Source of the DNA: Nitrospirota bacterium
GTDB lineage: Bacteria > Nitrospirota > Thermodesulfovibrionia > Thermodesulfovibrionales > UBA6898
DNA length: 64,000 nucleotides
Assembly (NCBI GenBank): GCA_021825365.1
Contig: JAKAHR010000012.1
Coordinates: forward strand, 1 to 64,000
Direction: 5' to 3'
The notes beneath the pieces are model-generated. The model was not told the origin of the DNA and searched no databases. It was given only the letters and a program-made list of their open reading frames with translations. Position numbers and translations under genes: made by a program. Below, piece by piece: positions 26,335-34,348 of the stretch. Each line of letters starts with the position of its first letter. Position 1 is the first letter of the stretch.

Positions 26335-26784
26335 TCAGAAGGTCGCCGGGTCCTCGGGAGGGAGTACCGCCTCGTCAAAGGGCATCACCCCGAGCTGAGT
26401 CATCACCGATTCTATTCCCGCAAGAAGCTCCGCGTAATCGTACCCCGGCATCTCCTCTTCGGAGGCCTTTTCGACCAGCCGGTCGAATGCTTCGTAGTCG
26501 AACCTGCCGTCAAGAGCCCCTGACCGCACCAGCACCCGATAAAGGACATGGTCATCCCTCAGGTCCTCCCCGGACTCCGCCCTGACAGGCACCCTCATAT
26601 CCGGAGCCTTTACATACCATTCCATCGCAAAGAGCAGGGCATCATACAGTGTGAGGATCCCGGAGGATATCTTGCCCTGACGGAGCCGGCGCCTGCCGGA
26701 CCGGACATGCAGCCTGGATCGCTGCAGCGCCCCGCCGGGCGTTTTGAAGCTGTCCTCTGTATCCATCAACCCGAAGTGTGGCAT
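26335..26784 (-). CDS. Conserved-looking hypothetical protein
   Basis: 149 residues. GAGGTGAT directly precedes ATG 26784; a second ATG lies seven codons in. A basic segment (RSRLHVRSGRRRLRQGK) is followed by helical stretches LTLYDALLFAMEWYVK and an acidic C-terminal half ending in VLPPEDPATF. No domain is recognised. The gene is 25 bases upstream of the YajD-type gene and in the same direction, so one transcript is likely. Confidence 0.65.
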   Translation of the reverse strand: MPHFGLMDTEDSFKTPGGALQRSRLHVRSGRRRLRQGKISSGILTLYDALLFAMEWYVKAPDMRVPVRAESGEDLRDDHVLYRVLVRSGALDGRFDYEAFDRLVEKASEEEMPGYDYAELLAGIESVMTQLGVMPFDEAVLPPEDPATF

Positions 26785-26869
26785 ATCACCTCAATCTTCC
26801 GTAATGCACAACTCAGCATATCACAGTGCCTGCAGGACGTTCCACCTGGCCGCTGTCCATAAGAAAAGC

Positions 26870-27294
26870 TTACTCCCTGAAATAACCGAGCCTCTCCATC
26901 TCCCCGAATGTCCATTCATCTGCAAGGATATCATCCTCCTGTACCTCCGGCAGGACGAAGGCATACTCCCGCAGGAAGAGGAAAGCGAGTCTCTTCTGGA
27001 CTGTATCGAGAGATTCGGCGGGGTCGGTCGCAACGCTCCTCCGCTGCCCCCTGATGGTCAGCGCCCTGAGCCTGACCTCTCGATGATCTCATCGGGCAGA
27101 TCTTCCCGAACCAGCATCCTGCAGCCCCCTCCATCACCTGAAACAAGCTTCACCGGCCGCGCCGGGTCTGACTCCGGTATGTCCTGCTCCCGGCACCACT
27201 CCCGGATATCCGGCACAAATACCACCTCATCCTGGGTGAGGCACCGCTGCTCCATGAGATACCTGAAAAGCTCGAAATGGTTTCTTGTGTTCAT
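26870..27294 (-). pseudogene. Small gene apparently broken by a frameshift
   Basis: GGGAGGTGACGACTG before ATG 27294 is a strong start, and the frame runs 78 codons (NTRNHFELFRYLMEQRCLTQDE to DEIIERSGSGR, described in parts) to a stop at 27058. Immediately after, another frame stays open without any ATG, GTG or TTG start and encodes a protein-like sequence (VATDPAESLDTVQKRLAFLF, LREYAFVLPEVQEDDILADE, WTFGEMERLGYFRE) ending in TAA at 26870. A one-base loss near 27060-27090 would explain it. The joined product would be about 140 residues. No known family. It could be a real mutation, a sequencing error or, less likely, programmed slippage. Confidence 0.55.
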
Positions 27295-27330
27295 CAGTCG
27301 TCACCTCCCTGCCATCCCCGCACCGTCTCC

Positions 27331-27528
27331 TCAGAGCTCGTAACTTATCACCCGGATCAGACCGATCGTCTCGCCTTTGTCGTCCGTGGTAGCGCTGTCG
27401 GAGACTGATATCAGGCGCCTGATCCGGTTGTCCGCAATATACCGGTTGACCATGTCGTCGAGGTCCGCCAGTTCCCGCATCGTCTTCATCGGCCTCAGCT
27501 CCATGCCAAAACTCTTTACCCTGACCAT
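27331..27528 (-). CDS. Small hypothetical protein, possibly Cse60-like
   Basis: 65 residues behind a very strong AGGAGGAGGAC before ATG 27528. The sequence runs MVRVKSFGMELRPMKTM to ETIGLIRVISYEL: an initial VK-F strand, a helix with LDDMVNRYIADNRI and two final strands. The pattern resembles short Cse60-type proteins of unknown function, but similarity is weak and I would not transfer a role. It is the first gene of the small-gene run that ends with the YajD-type nuclease gene. Confidence 0.6.
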   Translation of the reverse strand: MVRVKSFGMELRPMKTMRELADLDDMVNRYIADNRIRRLISVSDSATTDDKGETIGLIRVISYEL

Positions 27529-27720
27529 GTCCTCCTCCTTTCGGGATCACCGAAGAACCCTGCCATCATGTATAAACTCTTCATCATGTCCATCGCCGAC
27601 CGCGGGTTACGCTTACTAAACCATTATCATATGCCGGAACATTGTCAAGGAACTGACCCTCTCTGGAAACAGGCCCCCAGCCGTGATATGCTTTACCCAA
27701 AGAAAGCACAAGGAGGACAT

Positions 27721-28122
27721 ATGAGGCATATCCTGGCTATACTGTTCGCCGTACTCTTTGCCGTTACCGCAGAAGCGGCAGAGAAGACAACCTTCGCGGC
27801 AAAGATTGGTCCCGACGGGGTCCAACGGGTGGACATCCTGGCAGGAAGATATTACTTCACCCCCAACCACATAATCCTGAAGGTCAAGGTGCCGGCGGAG
27901 GTATCGATAAGGAAGGAGCCCGAGATAGTCCCTCACAGCTTCGTCATCCAGGCACCGGAGGCGGGCATGGACATCCATGAATCCCTCAGCGCCGAGGCGA
28001 AGGTGGTCAAGTTCACGCCGACACGGACCGGCAGCTATCCCTTCTTCTGCGACAGGAAGCTCCTATTCCTCCCGAGCCACCGCCAGGAGGGGATGGAAGG
28101 GACGATCGAGGTCACGGAATAG
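27721..28122 (+). CDS. Periplasmic cupredoxin-like copper protein
   Basis: ATG 27721 follows CAAGGAGGACAT; the frame is open upstream but the start here gives a clean signal peptide (HILAILFAVLFAVTAEAAE). The roughly 110-residue mature domain carries type-1 copper ligands in order: His in PHSFVIQAPEAG, then Cys in YPFFCDRK, His in PSHRQ and Met in EGMEG. It should be a small electron carrier in the periplasm. The cytochrome or reductase partner is not in this window. It converges with nth, seven bases between stops. Confidence 0.87.
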   Translation: MRHILAILFAVLFAVTAEAAEKTTFAAKIGPDGVQRVDILAGRYYFTPNHIILKVKVPAEVSIRKEPEIVPHSFVIQAPEAGMDIHESLSAEAKVVKFTPTRTGSYPFFCDRKLLFLPSHRQEGMEGTIEVTE

Positions 28123-28128
28123 GGAAGT

Positions 28129-28761
28129 CTAGATATCCCTTGAGGGACAGATGTCATAAAGCACGCAGTCCGGGTGTTTCGGTTTCCTTGCCTGGCATAT
28201 CTTCCTGCCGTGGAAGATCAGGAGATGAGACAGATTTCCCCATTCGGCCCTGGGCGTCATCTCCATAAGATCCTTCTCTATCTTTACCGGGTCGTCGTGT
28301 CTCGTGAGGCCGAGTCGGTTCGCAAGACGGTTTACATGGGTATCCACCGCTATCCCCTCATTGACGCCGAAGGCTCCGGAGAGGATGATATTGGCCGTCT
28401 TCCGGGCAACGCCCGGCAGCATGAGCAGCTCTTCCATCGTGCCGGGGACCTTTCCCCCGAACCTCTCGATGATCATCCGGGCCGAACCCTGTATGTTTTT
28501 CGCCTTGTTGTTGTAGAAGTTGACCGAGCTGACGTCCTTCTTCAGGGCATCGAGGTCCGCCTCGGCATACGCCGCTATGGAACGGTACTTCCTGAACAGC
28601 GGCTCGGTCACCTTGTTCACCTGCACGTCGGTAGTCTGCGCTGACAGGACCGTTGCAGCCAGAAGTTCGAAGGGCGTCCTGAAATGCAGGGCGATCTTCG
28701 CCTCGGGGTGTTCCTTCCTTAACCGCGAGAGGATATCGCGTAATCGCTTCTTGTCGTCCAT
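28129..28761 (-). CDS. nth: Endonuclease III (DNA glycosylase/AP lyase), with one cluster Cys replaced
   Basis: 210 residues, normal for Nth. The helix-hairpin-helix LPGVARKTANIIL holds the catalytic Lys, and VDTHVNRLANRLGL the catalytic Asp. The C-terminal [4Fe-4S] loop normally reads C-x6-C-x2-C-x5-C; here it is C-QARKPK-H-PD-C-VLYDI-C, so the second ligand position is His. A His-ligated cluster or loss of the cluster is possible. The enzyme excises oxidised pyrimidines in base excision repair. The kinase gene upstream ends nine bases before the nth start, so the two may be co-transcribed. Confidence 0.94.
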   Translation of the reverse strand: MDDKKRLRDILSRLRKEHPEAKIALHFRTPFELLAATVLSAQTTDVQVNKVTEPLFRKYRSIAAYAEADLDALKKDVSSVNFYNNKAKNIQGSARMIIERFGGKVPGTMEELLMLPGVARKTANIILSGAFGVNEGIAVDTHVNRLANRLGLTRHDDPVKIEKDLMEMTPRAEWGNLSHLLIFHGRKICQARKPKHPDCVLYDICPSRDI

Positions 28762-28770
28762 GGGTTCTCC

Positions 28771-30099
28771 TTAGGTCTTCCGTTCTGTCTTCTTGGGGAT
28801 GGTGAAATAGAAGGTGCTGCCGTCCCCCTCCGTGCTATGGACCCGCACGGTGCCCCCATGCGCCTCCACGATCCGCTTGACGATGCAGAGGCCAAGGCCC
28901 GTGCCCCCCTCATCATTCTCCGCGCGGTAAAAAGGCTCGAAGATGTGCGGCACATGTTCAGCCGGAATACCGATCCCCTGGTCGGAGACAGCGACCCCGA
29001 TATGCGAGTCCCGGTCAGTGAGCTGCACCGTCACGATCCCTCCCCCACGGGAATATTTCAGGGCATTGTCGAGAAGATTGGTTACCACCCTCTCCAGCAT
29101 CTTGCCGTCGGCGGAGATACGCTGCGGGACCCGCTCTTCCGCCTTGAATTCAATCGTGATCCCTTTCTTCAGGGCCTCAGCCCTCTTGCCCGCCACGATC
29201 CCTGACAGGGACGTCCTGATGTCAACCGGCCGCCATGCCGGACGATACTCACCCGCCTCGATACGGGAATACTCAAGGAAATCCCTGACCAGTCGTTCCA
29301 CGACAGCCAACTCATCCCGTATGATTCCGAGGTTTGAGACCTGCTTTTCGTCCAGGCAACCCGCCTTCCCCTCGATAAGACGGGTGAGATACCCGGCAGA
29401 CGCCACGACAGGGTTCTTCATGTCATGGGCGAACATGCCCAAAAGGTTTTGACGCTCCTTTTCAAGACGCCTCTGCTCGGTTACATCGATGCCGGTACTA
29501 ATAACGTATTTGACCGCTCCGTCGTCGGTAAGCGCCGTATTCGCCCAGGCGATAAGCCGGCGGTCACCACCCCTCGTCAGCCAGTGGTATTCGAGGCTGG
29601 CCGGAAACCGTCCTGCCAGCAACTTCCCGAATTCCTCTCTGACCGGACCCGCGTCCTCCCCGGCAAGCAGGACATCCCCGATGGACCTTCCGATGACATC
29701 CGCTGCCGAATAACCCGTCGTCTTTTCGCACTCCCGGTTGAATAAGGTAATCCTGCCCTCCCTGTCAACCACCAGGATGAGCGCCCCGACGGTATCAAGG
29801 ACAGAGGTGATGAAATTGCGCTCTTCCCGCAGAGACCTTTCCATCCCGGCGATCACGGCTACCGAGCGGCCGCCATACCAGCCGAGAAAGACAAAGAGAC
29901 CGCAGATCATCAGGCGCATCCAGATCTCATTGGGATCGTCGGGCAGTATCCTCTGGACGAATGCACCCTGCCGAAAGACCAGGGTATCGAGCGCGGCCTC
30001 CGCGAACCACGAGACCGCCGCAAGACCGAGTCCGAGAAGAAAAAGTCGGCGGCCGAACATCCCGCCGCCCTGCCTTGCCGCCTCCGCCCTGATCTGCAC
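28771..30099 (-). CDS. Membrane-bound PAS sensor histidine kinase
   Basis: 442 residues. Start GTG 30099 follows GGGGGGAAACA. Two hydrophobic segments (about 15-36 and 60-82) anchor the protein. A PAS domain at about 95-215 (VLDTVGALILVVDREGRITL, NRECEKTTGYSAADVIGRS) is followed by HisKA with phospho-acceptor His in GMFAHDMKNPVVASAGYL and an HATPase domain (NLLDNALKYS, DQGIGIP, GGTGLGLCIVKRIV). No response regulator gene is next to it, so the partner is encoded elsewhere. A TATAAT at 30130-30135 marks a probable promoter, back to back with that of the epimerase operon. Confidence 0.92.
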   Translation of the reverse strand: MQIRAEAARQGGGMFGRRLFLLGLGLAAVSWFAEAALDTLVFRQGAFVQRILPDDPNEIWMRLMICGLFVFLGWYGGRSVAVIAGMERSLREERNFITSVLDTVGALILVVDREGRITLFNRECEKTTGYSAADVIGRSIGDVLLAGEDAGPVREEFGKLLAGRFPASLEYHWLTRGGDRRLIAWANTALTDDGAVKYVISTGIDVTEQRRLEKERQNLLGMFAHDMKNPVVASAGYLTRLIEGKAGCLDEKQVSNLGIIRDELAVVERLVRDFLEYSRIEAGEYRPAWRPVDIRTSLSGIVAGKRAEALKKGITIEFKAEERVPQRISADGKMLERVVTNLLDNALKYSRGGGIVTVQLTDRDSHIGVAVSDQGIGIPAEHVPHIFEPFYRAENDEGGTGLGLCIVKRIVEAHGGTVRVHSTEGDGSTFYFTIPKKTERKT

Positions 30100-30178
30100 T
30101 GTTTCCCCCCGGTGCGTCCTGTTTTTCTCATTATAGCACCGGTCCTGTCATCTTAAAGAAGAGGTGCGGCCCTGCCGA

Positions 30179-30207
30179 TTGACTTGAAGCCATGCCGGAT
30201 ATATAGT
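30179..30207 (+). promoter_or_regulatory. Strong candidate sigma70 promoter for the epimerase-putA operon
   Basis: TTGACT at 30179-30184 and TATAGT at 30202-30207 are separated by 17 bases. Initiation near 30214 would give a leader of about 50 bases containing a five-codon open frame that overlaps the epimerase start. Confidence 0.65.
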
Positions 30208-30252
30208 GGAATTAGCCGTGGGTCGGAACGTCACTACGATCAGGGGCATCCC

Positions 30253-30270
30253 ATGAAAGACAAGAGATGA
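30253..30270 (+). CDS. Candidate five-codon leader ORF (MKDKR)
   Basis: ATG 30253 lies seven bases behind AGGGG and reads Met-Lys-Asp-Lys-Arg-stop. Its TGA overlaps the ATG of the epimerase gene (ATGA). Translation of the leader could deliver ribosomes to the epimerase start, which itself lacks a good Shine-Dalgarno. Not proven to be translated. Confidence 0.35.
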   Translation: MKDKR

Positions 30271-31238
30271 AGGCGCTCGTCACCGGAGGGACCGGATTCA
30301 TCGGCAGTCAGGTAGTCAGCCGCCTTATCAGTCAGCAGCACGGCATCACGGTCTTTGTGAGGGACAAGGCGTTGCCCGCGTGGCCCAAAGACGGCCGGAT
30401 CGAGGTGATCTCCGGAGACCTCAGGGAGCCTTCATCCCTTCTGAAGGCGATGGAAGGGATAGACGTCCTTTTTCACCTGGGGGAGATCAGGAACACCACC
30501 CGGTCCGCCTCGGAGAAGAATGTGCAGCTGATGGAGGAGATCGTCCGCCACCGCAGCGCAGCGGGCGTCAAGAGGATCGTATTCGTGAGTTCCATTACCG
30601 TCTCGGGCATACCCTCCTCTTTCCCCGCTGATGAGAAGACCCCTCCCCGTGTGATCCTGAAGGACCACTACACGGCTTATAAGACAAAGTGTGAAGAGAT
30701 TTTGGCGGACCAGGCCGGGGACGGATATGCGGTCATTCGGCCTGCACCTGTCTACGGTCCGGGATCGCGGTACCTGGGGAGACTCATAACAGCCGTCGAG
30801 CGCATCGGGCCGGTCGGCATACCGATGATAGGCGCAGGCAGGAACAACGCCCCCCTCGTCTTCGTGAAAGACCTGGCAGCCGCGATCTGCCAGGCCGGCA
30901 TCATGCCGCAGGCGGCCGGGCAGGTCTTTAACATCTCCGACGGGATCCGCCACAGCTGGCTCGAGTTCCTCACCGCGATCGCAGAGCGCCTCGGCAAGAG
31001 GCTGCGGATCGTGCCTGTGCCCCCGTTGTTGCTGAAGGTATCGGCAGTGCCCCTTGAGCTGCTCACCGGTTTCTTCGGTGTCGAACTCGATGCACTCAAC
31101 TACCTCGACTACTTTTCCCGGGACCTTTTCTTCGACAACTCCCGCGCAAAGGGACTGCTTCAGTGGCAGCCTGAGTACGGCCTCGGCAGCGGCGTTTCCG
31201 AGATGGTGGATTACTACCGCTCTTCGCGACAGGGATGA
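30267..31238 (+). CDS. NAD-dependent epimerase/dehydratase (extended SDR)
   Basis: 323 residues. The nucleotide-binding motif is VTGGTGFIGSQVVSRL, the catalytic Ser lies in VFVSSITVSG, the Tyr-Lys pair in YTAYKTKCEE, and the RPAPVYGPG segment typical of extended short-chain dehydrogenases follows. The substrate (sugar nucleotide, sterol-like or other) cannot be told. The stop overlaps the start of putA by four bases, so the genes are coupled, although no functional link between such an enzyme and proline catabolism is obvious. A five-codon leader ORF overlaps its start. Confidence 0.9.
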   Translation: MKALVTGGTGFIGSQVVSRLISQQHGITVFVRDKALPAWPKDGRIEVISGDLREPSSLLKAMEGIDVLFHLGEIRNTTRSASEKNVQLMEEIVRHRSAAGVKRIVFVSSITVSGIPSSFPADEKTPPRVILKDHYTAYKTKCEEILADQAGDGYAVIRPAPVYGPGSRYLGRLITAVERIGPVGIPMIGAGRNNAPLVFVKDLAAAICQAGIMPQAAGQVFNISDGIRHSWLEFLTAIAERLGKRLRIVPVPPLLLKVSAVPLELLTGFFGVELDALNYLDYFSRDLFFDNSRAKGLLQWQPEYGLGSGVSEMVDYYRSSRQG

Positions 31239-34201
31239 TGGCCTCCCGGAAAAGACGGGACCTGGAGGAAAGGATACTCGAGGTCAGCCGCATCCTCCGT
31301 GCATCCGCTGTGACGCCGCCTCTGCTTGACACCGGGAAATGGCTCGGCAGACTGATGGCGTGGGCGATGCGCAGCGAGTCATTCAGGACAAACCTTTTGC
31401 GATTCATCGATGTCCTGCCTTCCCTCAGCTCCGACGCACTCGTCGCACAGACGCTCAGGGAATATTTCGGAGACCGGGGAGATGCGCCCCTGCTGATACG
31501 GCAGGGCGTGAGGCGTATCGCAGCCTCATTCCCTGAAGTCAGCGGCAGACTCATCAGAAACGGCGCTGAGCGGATCGGGAGGCATTTCATCGCAGGCAAG
31601 GGCCCTGCAGATGCTGTCGCAGCGCTCCATGGACTGTGGACTGAAGGCGCCGCGCACAGCGTCGACCTGCTCGGTGAAGCGGTCCTGAGCGACAAGGAAG
31701 CGGCTGAATACGTCCGGAGGTATGTCGAACTGATCCGGGTCCTCGGGACCGAAGCCTCCGGTTGGCGCGCGGATCCTCTTCTTGAAAGGGACGACCGCGG
31801 CAGCCTGCCCCGCCTCAGTATCTCCCTGAAGATATCTTCCTTTGATTCGCAGCTCGATCCGGTTGACTGGGATGGCTCTATCCGCAGGGTGAAGGAAGGC
31901 GTCAGGCCGGTGATCGGGGAGGCGGTCCGGGCAGGCGCATCCGTCTGTTTTGACATGGAGCATCATCACCTCAAGGGGCTCACCCTCTCCGCCTTCAAGG
32001 CGGTACTGGAGGAGTTTCCCGAATACCACCATGCGGGCATCGCCCTTCAGGCCTACCTGCGGGACTCTGCAAAAGACCTTCGCGACCTGATGGATTGGGC
32101 AAGGCAGCGCAAAAGACCGGTCACCATAAGACTCGTCAAGGGCGCCTACTGGGATTATGAGACAGTCGTCAACAGGCAGCGCGGATGGCCGGTGCCGGTG
32201 TTTCTCGACAAGGCGGGCACTGACCGCAACTTCGAGGAGCTGACAGAGGTCCTTCTCAGCGGAGGCCCCTTTGTCAGACCTGCCGTCGCAACGCACAACA
32301 TGCGGAGCATAGCCAACGCCATCGCAATCTCCGGGCAGCGGGGTCTCTCGAAGGAGTCCTTTGAGTTCCAGATGCTCTACGGCATGGCCGGGCCCTTTCT
32401 GAATACACTTCGACAGATGGGCTACCGGGTACGGGTCTATTCTCCCGTGGGCGAGCTGATACCCGGCATGGCATACCTTGTCAGAAGGCTTCTTGAAAAC
32501 ACCTCGAATGAATCCTTCTTCAGGAAGTTTTTTGCGGAAAGAGCGGCGCTTGATGACCTCCTCAAACCGCCGGCCCCGGGGAGAAAGAGGTACAGTGCCG
32601 GGCCTTCGGTGGAAGGCTTCAGAAACGAGCCTCTCCTCGATTTCTCCCTGGAGGAGAACAGAAGGCGCATGCAGGACAGCCTCCGGGAGGTAAAGGGCGG
32701 CTTCAGCATCAGACATCCTCTCATCATTGCCGGAGAGGAGTTCGTCACCCCTGCGGAGATCAGGTCAGTAAACCCGGCCGACACCCGTGAGGTCGTAGGC
32801 ATCGTCTCCGCCGCGACCTCAAAAGAGGCCGACCTCGCGGTTGCCTCCGCCCGATCAGCCTGGAACGCGTGGAAGAAGACCCCTCCCGATACGAGGGCGG
32901 GATACCTCTTTGCCGCCGCCGGGGAGATGCGGAAGGAGCGTTTCGATCTCGCGGCGCTCGAGGTGTACGAAGTCGGCAAGACATGGAAGGACGCGGATGG
33001 CGACGTTGCAGAGGCGATCGACTACCTCGAATATTATGGAATGCAGATGAAACGGCTGGCTGCCCCGCCATACCTCGGGGACTACCCTGGGGAACAGAAT
33101 GAATACGGCTACGTCCCGCGGGGCATCGGGGTTGTCATATCGCCGTGGAACTTCCCGCTCGCCATAGCCACCGGCATGGTCTCCGCCTCGCTCGTCACCG
33201 GCAACTGCGTCATCTTCAAGCCGTCGGGACTCTCCCCTGTCATCGGCGCGCACCTTTGCCGGATTTTCGGCCGTGCAGGACTTCCTCCGGGCGTGCTGCA
33301 GTTTCTGCCCGGCCCGGGCGGGGAGGTGGGCGCGCATCTCGCCGCCCATCCCGGAGTCGACTTCATCGCCTTTACCGGCTCGAAAGAGGTCGGCCTGAGG
33401 ATCGTGCAACTAGCGGGTGAGACACGCCCTGGCCAGAGGAATGTGAAAAAGGTGATCGCCGAGATGGGCGGCAAAAACGCGGTGATCGTGGATGAGACGG
33501 CTGACCTCGACGAGGCGGTCAGAGGGGTGCTCGAATCCAGCCTCGGCTTCCAGGGACAGAAATGCTCCGCCTGCTCCCGCGTTATCATTGTCGGCGATGC
33601 CTTCGATCCCTTCTGCAGCAGACTGACGGACGCGATGGAGAGCATCCGCATCGGCCCTCCGGAGCGACCGGATACTTTTATGGGACCGGTCATCGACGAT
33701 AATGCCCTGAAGAAGATCAGAGGATACATCGAACAGGGCTCCCGCGAGGCGACGGTACTCCTCTCCCGCGAGGCGTCCATGGCCGGACACTTCATCGGGC
33801 CGGCGATATTTACCGGGCTGCATGAGGGCTCTTCCCTGTTGCAGGAGGAGATATTCGGCCCGGTGCTTTCAGTCCTGAGGGCAGGCGATATGGACGAGGC
33901 TATCCGTATCGCCAACAGTGTCCCCTATGCGCTGACCGGCGGGATATTCTCGCGAAGCCCGGGCAGCATCAGGAAGGCGAGGGAAGACTTCAGGGCAGGC
34001 AACCTCTACATAAACAGGAAGATCACCGGCGCCCTGGTCGGACGGCAGCCCTTCGGAGGCTTCGGTATGTCAGGCGTGGGGACAAAGGCGGGAGGCCCGG
34101 ATTATCTCCTTCACTTCATGCATCCGCGAAGCGTCAGCGAAAACACCCTGCGCAGAGGGTTCGCACCGGACGCGAGGCCGCACAGAAACGGTCCGAAGTA
34201 G
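31235..34201 (+). CDS. putA: Bifunctional proline dehydrogenase / glutamate-semialdehyde dehydrogenase (PutA)
   Basis: 988 residues, the short PutA type without the N-terminal DNA-binding domain. The FAD-dependent proline dehydrogenase half shows RLVKGAYWDYE, ATHNMRSIANAI, FQMLYGMA and RVYSPVGELIPGMAYLVRRL. The aldehyde dehydrogenase half shows ISPWNFPLAIATGM, FKPSGL, FTGSKEVGL, EMGGKNA with the catalytic Glu, and GQKCSACSR with the catalytic Cys, ending in PFGGFGMSG. It converts proline to glutamate, channelling P5C internally, with electrons to the quinone pool. Glutamate dehydrogenase is encoded next, completing conversion to 2-oxoglutarate. Confidence 0.96.
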   Translation: MMASRKRRDLEERILEVSRILRASAVTPPLLDTGKWLGRLMAWAMRSESFRTNLLRFIDVLPSLSSDALVAQTLREYFGDRGDAPLLIRQGVRRIAASFPEVSGRLIRNGAERIGRHFIAGKGPADAVAALHGLWTEGAAHSVDLLGEAVLSDKEAAEYVRRYVELIRVLGTEASGWRADPLLERDDRGSLPRLSISLKISSFDSQLDPVDWDGSIRRVKEGVRPVIGEAVRAGASVCFDMEHHHLKGLTLSAFKAVLEEFPEYHHAGIALQAYLRDSAKDLRDLMDWARQRKRPVTIRLVKGAYWDYETVVNRQRGWPVPVFLDKAGTDRNFEELTEVLLSGGPFVRPAVATHNMRSIANAIAISGQRGLSKESFEFQMLYGMAGPFLNTLRQMGYRVRVYSPVGELIPGMAYLVRRLLENTSNESFFRKFFAERAALDDLLKPPAPGRKRYSAGPSVEGFRNEPLLDFSLEENRRRMQDSLREVKGGFSIRHPLIIAGEEFVTPAEIRSVNPADTREVVGIVSAATSKEADLAVASARSAWNAWKKTPPDTRAGYLFAAAGEMRKERFDLAALEVYEVGKTWKDADGDVAEAIDYLEYYGMQMKRLAAPPYLGDYPGEQNEYGYVPRGIGVVISPWNFPLAIATGMVSASLVTGNCVIFKPSGLSPVIGAHLCRIFGRAGLPPGVLQFLPGPGGEVGAHLAAHPGVDFIAFTGSKEVGLRIVQLAGETRPGQRNVKKVIAEMGGKNAVIVDETADLDEAVRGVLESSLGFQGQKCSACSRVIIVGDAFDPFCSRLTDAMESIRIGPPERPDTFMGPVIDDNALKKIRGYIEQGSREATVLLSREASMAGHFIGPAIFTGLHEGSSLLQEEIFGPVLSVLRAGDMDEAIRIANSVPYALTGGIFSRSPGSIRKAREDFRAGNLYINRKITGALVGRQPFGGFGMSGVGTKAGGPDYLLHFMHPRSVSENTLRRGFAPDARPHRNGPK

Positions 34202-34348
34202 CAACCGGCAGCAGCCTTGAGGGTCGAAATGTTTTTGGATAGAACAGGAAAGATCTACAAGATGATACACTCTGAAAAGAGGGCTGGCTTTTGATGATAT
34301 GTATTCTGTTGGACGGTTATGATAAGATGACCGGGGAGGAAACGACCA

